Shown here piece by piece: positions 17,093 through 23,761 of a stretch of 33,959 nucleotides of DNA. Both the position numbers and the translations under genes were made by a program. The notes beneath the pieces are model-generated. The model had not been told where the DNA came from. It saw only the letters and a list, made by a program, of their open reading frames with translations, and did not search any database. How positions within the stretch are numbered: position 1 is the stretch's first letter; each line of letters begins with the position of its first letter. Source of the DNA: Clostridiaceae bacterium (lineage in GTDB: Bacteria > Bacillota > Clostridia > Saccharofermentanales > Saccharofermentanaceae); assembly GCA_012729635.1 (NCBI GenBank), contig JAAYCT010000006.1, positions 1 to 33,959 on the forward strand, in the 5' to 3' direction.

Positions 17093-17120
17093 AAAATCCG
17101 CCCCCGGTGCGGGGGCGGAT
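17091..17120 (-). terminator. Intrinsic terminator after the lipoprotein gene
   Basis: ATCCGCCCCC and GGGGGCGGAT (17096-17105 and 17111-17120) form a perfect 10-bp GC-rich stem with a 5-base loop, followed on the minus strand by TTTTTGC. It ends the MFS-lipoprotein unit 82 bases after the lipoprotein stop. Confidence 0.9.
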
Positions 17121-17202
17121 AAGCGAAACAGACAAACCGGAAAAAATTCATCCGAAATGATTTCGTTAAATGTTTGCGGGCTTTTGCGCTTCGGGTTCTG
17201 AT

Positions 17203-18792
17203 CTACGAAACAATGACTTCAATGCTGTCCTCCAATATGACCGTGCCGTCGGCAAGCATCCAGATAACCGTAAAAATATCGCTCTTTGCGGGACTTGCCA
17301 AATTGATCGTCGACGTCAGCCCCGTGTCATCCGGACCGAGAGTGATTGCATCCGAAGAAAGCAGGATTGTTTTGTTCTCCGAGTAGATGTCACAAACGAG
17401 TTGAAGATCCGGCATAGTATAGTAAAAACTCACAACAAACTGGATCGTCTTTGCATCCGGACCGAAGCTTTCGGCACTGAGCCCCGTGTCCGCATCTATC
17501 CATCCCGAACTGCTGATTGCGGCAAGTACGGTCTCCTTCGTGTATTCATCCGTGAATGATTCTCCCATCAGTTCATCGTACGTTTCCCGGTCGATGGCTC
17601 CTTCATTCAGCAGTTCATTCATTGCCGCCGTTACAATTTCCTCCGAACGATTCGTACCTTCATTGTAATAATAGTTATCCAGAGGATTCACGTAATACTC
17701 AAAATCAACAAACACCTGAAGGATCTCGGGGATATAGGTGACCTGCCAACTCTTCGTGGTCTCGTCATAAACCACCTCAATGAAATCCTGATCCTCCGAT
17801 ATGCTTCCAAGCGCCAACGTTTCCGTAATGATCATATCGGAAAGGTTGCTCATAAATTTTACATACTCCGCTTCCCCGTCGCCTCCGATCGCATAAGCAA
17901 GCAGTACCGGCTTAATCAGAGCAATCATTTTCGAGTCGTCGGCATAAATATTGGTCACGGCCTGCCGGTAATCCGAACTTCTTATGCTAAGATAAACCAC
18001 CGTCGTCTGCTCCTCATCCACGACCGAATCGATGTTCCAGGTCAGTTTCGAAAACACACAGTCAAAAACATCCGCAGCTTCCGGCCAGTCGGGCTGAAGG
18101 AAGCTATCCTCCGAATAAAGACCGCCCGTTAATGTTTCGACCGTATTGAAATCACGAGTCCGAAATGCGCTCAACAACTGATCGACGACACCGGTCGCGT
18201 CATCGGCATCGCTTGTCGTTGTTTCCGTTACCTCCGCCGTTTCAAATTCCAGCGTCGAATAGGGCTCTCCGAGGATGCCGGCCAATTCCGAAAGATCGGT
18301 AATCAGCCATTTATCACCGTCGTACTCCAGTTCAAAGGTAATTTCGTGTTCCTTCATCGGAGCTTTTTTGGCTTTGACGGCATCACTGAAAGCCGTCGCA
18401 TCGATTCCGTCATCGAAATCCTTCAGGATTTTTTTTACGTCAAGCGCCTTAAGGGTCACCTCGCAGGATCCCTCTTCGTCCTTTTGATTCCCTTCCGACT
18501 CTTCTATCTCAAACTCGATTCTTTTGAAACCGAGGATCATCATTTCTTCGCCGAGATCATTTTCGAACTTCATTCTCGAAAAGGATTTGTCCTTCGAAAA
18601 GGAAGACTTGTAATCGTCTTTTGCGTACGAACCGTCTGCGATCGATTCCAGAAAATCGGACACGGCAGACTTCACCGCCTTTGAATCGTCTCTACCCGAT
18701 GATTGTAAAAACACACACGAAGAAAGCGTCATCGAAATACAAAGAATCATTATGAGCAGGTGCACTATAATTTTGTTATTCATTTTTTTCAT
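17203..18792 (-). CDS. Predicted lipoprotein, two-domain, function unknown
   Basis: This 529-residue protein starts with KKMNNK, a hydrophobic segment and the lipobox LSSC with lipidation cysteine C26, so it should be anchored on the outer face of the membrane. I chose the ATG at 18792 because AAGGAG lies just upstream; the open frame extends to 18924 over the end of the MFS gene. After the lipobox come two alpha/beta regions: about 38-185, with a late DGDKWLITDLSEL strand of the kind seen in NTF2-like or DUF4878-type domains, and about 200-390, with a similar SWQVTYIPE strand. About 430-529 looks like an all-beta C-terminal domain. I do not recognise the family. It is acidic and lies 95 bases after the MFS gene. 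Confidence 0.78.
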   Translation of the reverse strand: MKKMNNKIIVHLLIMILCISMTLSSCVFLQSSGRDDSKAVKSAVSDFLESIADGSYAKDDYKSSFSKDKSFSRMKFENDLGEEMMILGFKRIEFEIEESEGNQKDEEGSCEVTLKALDVKKILKDFDDGIDATAFSDAVKAKKAPMKEHEITFELEYDGDKWLITDLSELAGILGEPYSTLEFETAEVTETTTSDADDATGVVDQLLSAFRTRDFNTVETLTGGLYSEDSFLQPDWPEAADVFDCVFSKLTWNIDSVVDEEQTTVVYLSIRSSDYRQAVTNIYADDSKMIALIKPVLLAYAIGGDGEAEYVKFMSNLSDMIITETLALGSISEDQDFIEVVYDETTKSWQVTYIPEILQVFVDFEYYVNPLDNYYYNEGTNRSEEIVTAAMNELLNEGAIDRETYDELMGESFTDEYTKETVLAAISSSGWIDADTGLSAESFGPDAKTIQFVVSFYYTMPDLQLVCDIYSENKTILLSSDAITLGPDDTGLTSTINLASPAKSDIFTVIWMLADGTVILEDSIEVIVS

Positions 18793-18887
18793 TTTTTTCT
18801 CCTTATCCGTCAAAACCCCTCTTCTTTTCATTGTACTTAAATTCGGCGAATAAATCACCTTTCGGGTTCTTTCTTTTCCGATCCCGG

Positions 18888-20207
18888 CTATATCAAGGTG
18901 TCCCTGCCCCGATTTCGTCTCCAACGCATCACGGAAGCGAACGTCGCCATAACTCTTACAAATGCAACAATCAAGATGGTAATAATCATCGCGTTTTTAT
19001 TTTCTCCGAGCAAATTGTACACGTGAACGCCGAAAAAAGGCATAATCGCATTGGAAATTAAGATGACGGTACTGTAAATCGCGATGGTTAATGTCTTATT
19101 CGTATTCGGAATGACTTCAAGCAGGCAAAGAAGCAACGTAAATTGAAACGCACTGAATGCGGAGGCCCCTATGCAGTGAAATATAAAATAGAACGGAAGT
19201 GCGACAAAAAGAGGCATCATGAGGGAAAAGAGCATCACAAGCGAACAAAAAGCAAATCCTCCGACCCCGATGATAAACACAAAACGGACTCCCTTCGACG
19301 CGGCTAAACGACTCCACAAATTGATTGTCAAAAATTGCGTCAATGCGGAAAGAACCGCAACGAGGCTTAACTGTACCTCGTTCAAGTGTAAATAATGAAA
19401 TTGAGCCAAAAAGTACACAGACCAGTCCATCTGCCAACCGACATACGAGAGCACGGCAACACCCAAAAAACCGAGGAACGCGGAGGAAGAAAAAAGTGAT
19501 TTTGCCGTTCGGGTCAGCTCCCGGAAAAGAAATTTACCGGCAGACGGGTTGGGTACAATCTCCACTTTTGTAAGGAGAAGAACCTGTCCGAGAGCCAGCG
19601 GCAGTGCGGTTAAATAGAAAATCTGGTGAACGGTAATTTTATAATATCCGGTCGCCGCGGTCAGAATCATACCGAAAACCATCGGAGACAGAATTCCGAC
19701 AACCGTGTTCATTTTTGTTCGGTGAGCGAAAATTTCGTTGCGCAATTCCGGGCGCGCAACATCGGAAAAAAACGATTGCCAAGAAGAACCGTACAAAGAT
19801 AATGGTAGATTGACCGCAATCAGAAGCGCAATCACGACCGGTACCGGTTGACCGAAAATCGATGGAATCCAGCCAATCACGAAATAGAGCATGCCCAGCA
19901 GTAAAACCGACATCATAACCATGCTCTTCTTGTTTCTCATACGATCCGTAATGATTGCAAAGGGGATCAGACAAATCAGACCTGCCAGTGGGGGAAGCGA
20001 AGCAATCAGTCCGAGTTGATAAGAAGATGCACCCAATCGGGTGGCAAACAAATTGTTGTTGTTGTTGCACAAGGTCAGAATCAGAGTAAACAATACTCCC
20101 TCACCCGCCAGGATGGAGGCAAGTCGGTGGTCTGTCGAAAAGACCTTTTTACCGGCGACAACGACGGCTTTGATTACGCTTTTCGCGGGAAGCAATCTTT
20201 TCTCCAT
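18888..20207 (-). CDS. MFS transporter
   Basis: This 439-residue protein has about twelve hydrophobic segments and an MFS-type loop between segments 2 and 3 (AIITDRMRNKKS). The N-terminal 40 residues are cytoplasmic. Segment 1 is followed by the unusual CNNNNNLFATRLGAS turn. GRWQSF-like SWQSFFSDVARPELRNE in the middle resembles the central region of drug or sugar exporters of the family, but no substrate can be given. AGGAG lies 8 bases before the ATG. It diverges from the two-component system genes to the right and is followed by the orphan lipoprotein gene. Confidence 0.85.
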   Translation of the reverse strand: MEKRLLPAKSVIKAVVVAGKKVFSTDHRLASILAGEGVLFTLILTLCNNNNNLFATRLGASSYQLGLIASLPPLAGLICLIPFAIITDRMRNKKSMVMMSVLLLGMLYFVIGWIPSIFGQPVPVVIALLIAVNLPLSLYGSSWQSFFSDVARPELRNEIFAHRTKMNTVVGILSPMVFGMILTAATGYYKITVHQIFYLTALPLALGQVLLLTKVEIVPNPSAGKFLFRELTRTAKSLFSSSAFLGFLGVAVLSYVGWQMDWSVYFLAQFHYLHLNEVQLSLVAVLSALTQFLTINLWSRLAASKGVRFVFIIGVGGFAFCSLVMLFSLMMPLFVALPFYFIFHCIGASAFSAFQFTLLLCLLEVIPNTNKTLTIAIYSTVILISNAIMPFFGVHVYNLLGENKNAMIITILIVAFVRVMATFASVMRWRRNRGRDTLI

Positions 20208-20466
20208 TCTCTTTTCTCCTCATATGCATATGATTATCGTAATTTTCGAAAAAAACAATAGCATACGGACATCGCGACATGATTACACAACAGTACACCG
20301 CATTGATGATATTTTCGGTCTCCCTGCGATATTCATAAAGACGCATCACGGCTTTCGCTCCTATATTGTTGCACAAGGCCTTTTTTCTGCTGAACATGTT
20401 TTTTATCGACGAATCGTATATAATAAATATTGACCTTTTTGTTATCGATCAGCTGAGGTGGATGTC
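20208..20466. other. Divergent intergenic region between the MFS gene and the two-component system
   Basis: This 259-base gap holds the leader of both divergent units. On the plus strand a perfect TATAAT is at 20419-20424 with only a weak -35 before it, about 43 bases upstream of the response regulator ATG. On the minus strand I see only a weak CTATTG-17-GATAAT pair upstream of the MFS gene. A short palindrome CATATGCATATG lies next to the MFS ribosome binding site. No RNA gene or ORF is evident. Confidence 0.4.
20419..20424 (+). promoter_or_regulatory. -10 element of the two-component operon
   Basis: TATAAT is a perfect -10 hexamer 43 bases before the response regulator start. The -35 region is weak (ATGTTT-like), which suits a regulated promoter. 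Confidence 0.5.
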
Positions 20467-21156
20467 ATGTCAACGAATCCGCACATATTGATTTGCGACG
20501 ACGACCCGGTCGTTCACGAATCTCTTGGATTGTATCTTGAGAACGAGCACTATTCCTATTCGAGCGCTTTCGACGGGAAAGAGGCATTGACGCGCGCTGT
20601 TTCGGATAAGCCCGATTTGATCATTTTGGACTTGATGATGCCCGAAAAACCGGGGATTGATGTTTGTCGGGAAATCCGTAAAACACTGTCAACCCCGATT
20701 ATTATCCTGACGGCAAAGGGAGAAGAAATCGATCGTGTACTCGGACTTGAGCTGGGTGCCGATGACTATATCGTAAAACCGTTTTCGCCGCGTGAGGTAA
20801 TCGCGCGAATCAAAGCCGTTCTCAGACGAATCAACGAGCCGCAGGAGAACGCTCCCGTTCTCCGCTTCGAGGGGCTCGAGATCAATATCGACAATTATCA
20901 GGTAAAAGTAAAGGGCGAGCTGGTTCCGTGCACCCCCAAAGAGGTGGAGATTCTTCATATGTTGGCCTCCCATGCCGGTCAGGTGATGGATCGGGAGCAA
21001 ATTCTTTCCATGGTATGGGGCTACGATTATTTCGGCGACACGCGTACGGTTGATACTCACATTAAACGAATTCGCCAGAAGGTTTCGTATGAAGATGCAC
21101 CATGGTCGCTGGTCACCGTTTACGGCGTCGGGTACAAATTCGAGGTTGCTTCTTAA
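20467..21156 (+). CDS. OmpR/PhoB-family response regulator
   Basis: This 229-residue DNA-binding regulator has a receiver domain at 1-120 with acidic pocket D11-D12, phosphoacceptor D55 (IILDLMMP) and K104 (IVKPF), then a winged helix at about 130-228 (PKEVEILHMLASHAGQVM, DTHIKRIRQKV). I chose the ATG at 20467 because GAGG lies 8 bases upstream; an in-frame GTG at 20458 overlaps that site. The stop overlaps the kinase ATG (TAATG), so the two are coupled. It should regulate genes in response to its partner kinase; targets unknown. Confidence 0.93.
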   Translation: MSTNPHILICDDDPVVHESLGLYLENEHYSYSSAFDGKEALTRAVSDKPDLIILDLMMPEKPGIDVCREIRKTLSTPIIILTAKGEEIDRVLGLELGADDYIVKPFSPREVIARIKAVLRRINEPQENAPVLRFEGLEINIDNYQVKVKGELVPCTPKEVEILHMLASHAGQVMDREQILSMVWGYDYFGDTRTVDTHIKRIRQKVSYEDAPWSLVTVYGVGYKFEVAS

Positions 21157-22958
21157 TGTTTCGAAGCATTTTTCTGCGCAGAATTTTGTTGATGGTTCTC
21201 GTTTCTCTGGTCGTATCGGGTGTTTTTTCCGCCGCACTGTTTTTTCTGGCTTCCATACGTTCGGTTTCGGATCGTGCCATTGACGAGTCGATCCGACGAG
21301 CAAATCTTCTTTCCGATTATTTCAGTCGATATCCGGAAGAAATGCATTCGGTAACCAATAATGAATCCGAATTTCTCTTGGATGAAAGCTTTTCGGGTTC
21401 CTATGTTCTCATTTACGATAAAAACGCGATTCTTTTACGACAAACATCCGAAATCGATTCCAAGGACACGGAAATCCTCGCACCGGTCAAAAATCATGCA
21501 ATCGACAATCTGCTGACCCGCCAGCCCGGTGCCTCCCTGTTTGATATTATTCCGAATCGAGGGGTTTTTGATCAAATCATTGTCGTCCAGATCCCGATCG
21601 TATCCAAAGGAACCATGATCGGTTATGTGATTGTCGGCACGCCCACCCGGGATTCATCGGAAATGCTGACGGACTTCGTGCAGATTATGCTTCTTTCGAC
21701 ATTTGTCGCTTCACTTGCAATGTTGATGCCCGTATATTTCGGAACGATGCGGCTTGTTCGTCCTCTTCGAAAGGTGAATGAGGTTGCAAGAGCCATGGGA
21801 CAAGGAGATTTTTCCATGCGCGCCGATCCCTCCGTGCGAGGCGAAGTCGGAGAATTGGCTCAATCATTCAATGATCTGGCGGAACGCCTTTCACGTTCAA
21901 TCACCGATTTAACGAGAGAAAGAAACCGACTCCGTGAAATTTTCGACGTCATTTCGGAAGGCATCGTATCGGTCGATACAGAACTTCGGACTGTATACTC
22001 GAACCCGGCGATTTCCACGCTTTTTGAAAATGCAAGCTCTCGAAATCTCTTTACGGAGCGTCTTCAAGTCATTCCGTTTGAGGAAGTATGGGACGATTTC
22101 ACAAAATGTGTCTCCGAAGGAACCACCGTCGAACGAACGATTGAGGATAAGGATAATGCATATCTCTCAACGATCGTTCCGACCTTTGACAATGAAGGAA
22201 AAATTGCCGGAGCAACCGGATTTTTCAGAGATATTTCCGAATCCGAGCGACTCGAACAAACGCGACGCGACTACGTTGCGAATGTTTCGCACGAGCTGAG
22301 AACTCCGCTGACCGCACTCAGAGGATTGGTTGAGCCTCTCGCGGACGGCATGGTTAAAAACGAAAAGGACAGGACCCGTTATTACGGCATCATTCTGCAC
22401 GAGACGATGCGACTTTCCCGTCTGATCGATGACATGCTTGAACTTTCCAGACTTCAGGCCAGAACGCTTGCATTCAAAACCTTCCCGTTTGATTTGAATG
22501 TTCTTCTTTCCGAAATTGAGACCAAATTCAAACCGGTTATGAAAGAAGCCCATCTCTCGTTTCGAGTCGAATACAAAACCGGTGTTCTACCGACGGTCAT
22601 GGGAAATCCGGATCGAGTGGAGCAGATTCTGGTCATTCTGATGGATAACGCAAAAAAATACACTGCCGGCGGCGGGTCAATCACCATATCAACCGAATAC
22701 AGTGAAGAAACCGATAAGGTTATGGTTTCCGTGATTGATACGGGTCAGGGAATTCATGAATATGATATCGATCATATATTTGACCGTTTCTACAAAGCAG
22801 ACCGCGCTCGCGGAAAGAAAGGAACCGGATTGGGCCTTTCGATCGCTAAGGAGTTACTTTCTTACATGGGCGAGACCATTTCGGTTTCAAGCATCTACGG
22901 CGAAGGCACCACGTTTATGTTTACATTGACCCGCGTTCGCGGAACCATGTGGTATTAG
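21156..22958 (+). CDS. Sensor histidine kinase, PhoR/ResE-like
   Basis: This 600-residue membrane kinase has a first membrane helix at about 9-33, an extracytoplasmic sensor region at about 34-172 (GSYVLIYDKNAILLR suggests a PAS-like fold), a second helix at about 174-198, a HAMP domain to about 252, a cytoplasmic PAS at about 258-362, the HisKA domain with H379 (NVSHELRTPL), and the ATPase domain with N-box DNAKKY at about 497-502, G1 DTGQGI and G2 GTGLGL. It should phosphorylate the adjacent regulator. The ligand is not evident. The gene overlaps the regulator stop by one base. Confidence 0.94.
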   Translation: MFRSIFLRRILLMVLVSLVVSGVFSAALFFLASIRSVSDRAIDESIRRANLLSDYFSRYPEEMHSVTNNESEFLLDESFSGSYVLIYDKNAILLRQTSEIDSKDTEILAPVKNHAIDNLLTRQPGASLFDIIPNRGVFDQIIVVQIPIVSKGTMIGYVIVGTPTRDSSEMLTDFVQIMLLSTFVASLAMLMPVYFGTMRLVRPLRKVNEVARAMGQGDFSMRADPSVRGEVGELAQSFNDLAERLSRSITDLTRERNRLREIFDVISEGIVSVDTELRTVYSNPAISTLFENASSRNLFTERLQVIPFEEVWDDFTKCVSEGTTVERTIEDKDNAYLSTIVPTFDNEGKIAGATGFFRDISESERLEQTRRDYVANVSHELRTPLTALRGLVEPLADGMVKNEKDRTRYYGIILHETMRLSRLIDDMLELSRLQARTLAFKTFPFDLNVLLSEIETKFKPVMKEAHLSFRVEYKTGVLPTVMGNPDRVEQILVILMDNAKKYTAGGGSITISTEYSEETDKVMVSVIDTGQGIHEYDIDHIFDRFYKADRARGKKGTGLGLSIAKELLSYMGETISVSSIYGEGTTFMFTLTRVRGTMWY

Positions 22959-22963
22959 CGCTC

Positions 22964-23761
22964 ATGATGGATGCATCCGACGAAAATAATAAAAACGAAA
23001 TGCGAATCAATCGATATATTGCCGCCGCGGGCGTTTGCTCGAGAAGAAAAGCGGATGAGATGATCGCGTCGGGCGAGGTAACCATCGACGGAAAAGTCGC
23101 GGTTACCGGCCAAAAGATAACCCTGGGGCAAGAGTTGCTCGTCCGGGGCAAGGCGGTTCATCTTCAACGGGATTACGTATATCTCCTCCTGAACAAACCT
23201 CGCGGCATCACTTGTACCGCCTCGCGGAAGGATCCGGATAATGTAATTGATTTTCTTTCGTTCGAACACCGCGTTTTTCCGGTCGGTCGACTCGATAAAC
23301 TTTCGACCGGATTGCTTCTTCTTACCAATGACGGAGAAACCGCGCATTTAATTCTTCGAACCGACGGATTCCATGAAAAAGAATATCGGGTCCGTGTCGA
23401 CCGTCCGGTCGATGATCATTTCATCCGCTTAATGTCAACGGGAATCCCGATTCTTGAAAAAGTTACTTTGCCTTGTTTTGTCGAGAAAACGGGAGACCGG
23501 ACATTTACGATTATTCTGACTCAGGGCTTAAACCGACAAATACGCAGGATGTGCGAGTATTTGGGATATCGGGTCATGAGCCTGCAAAGAACCCGAATCA
23601 TGAACCTTGAAATCGGAGATCTTCCGGTCGGGAAATGGCGTTATCTTACTCCCGAAGAAATAGCGGAACTTAAATCGGCTCTTGATCGGGCATCACCGGG
23701 TACAAAACAAACGTCCCCCGATAGCAACGAAGTTTCCCGGAGCGATAATCGCTCTTGTTGA
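22964..23761 (+). CDS. rluF: RluF-like 23S rRNA pseudouridine synthase
   Basis: This protein of 265 residues has an N-terminal S4 RNA-binding domain at about 13-60 (NRYIAAAGVCSRRKADEMI) and the RsuA/RluB-type catalytic core with GRLDKLSTGLLLL, the aspartate being the nucleophile. The segments HEKEYRVRVDRPV, GLNRQIRRMCE and RTRIMN match RluF, which makes pseudouridine 2604 of 23S rRNA in E. coli, better than RluB. It starts 5 bases after the kinase stop; the Shine-Dalgarno site is weak and the ATG at 22967 or the GTG at 22949 are alternatives. The last 92 bases overlap the convergent LacZ-like gene, and the residues after about 235 are not conserved. Confidence 0.87.
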   Translation: MMDASDENNKNEMRINRYIAAAGVCSRRKADEMIASGEVTIDGKVAVTGQKITLGQELLVRGKAVHLQRDYVYLLLNKPRGITCTASRKDPDNVIDFLSFEHRVFPVGRLDKLSTGLLLLTNDGETAHLILRTDGFHEKEYRVRVDRPVDDHFIRLMSTGIPILEKVTLPCFVEKTGDRTFTIILTQGLNRQIRRMCEYLGYRVMSLQRTRIMNLEIGDLPVGKWRYLTPEEIAELKSALDRASPGTKQTSPDSNEVSRSDNRSC

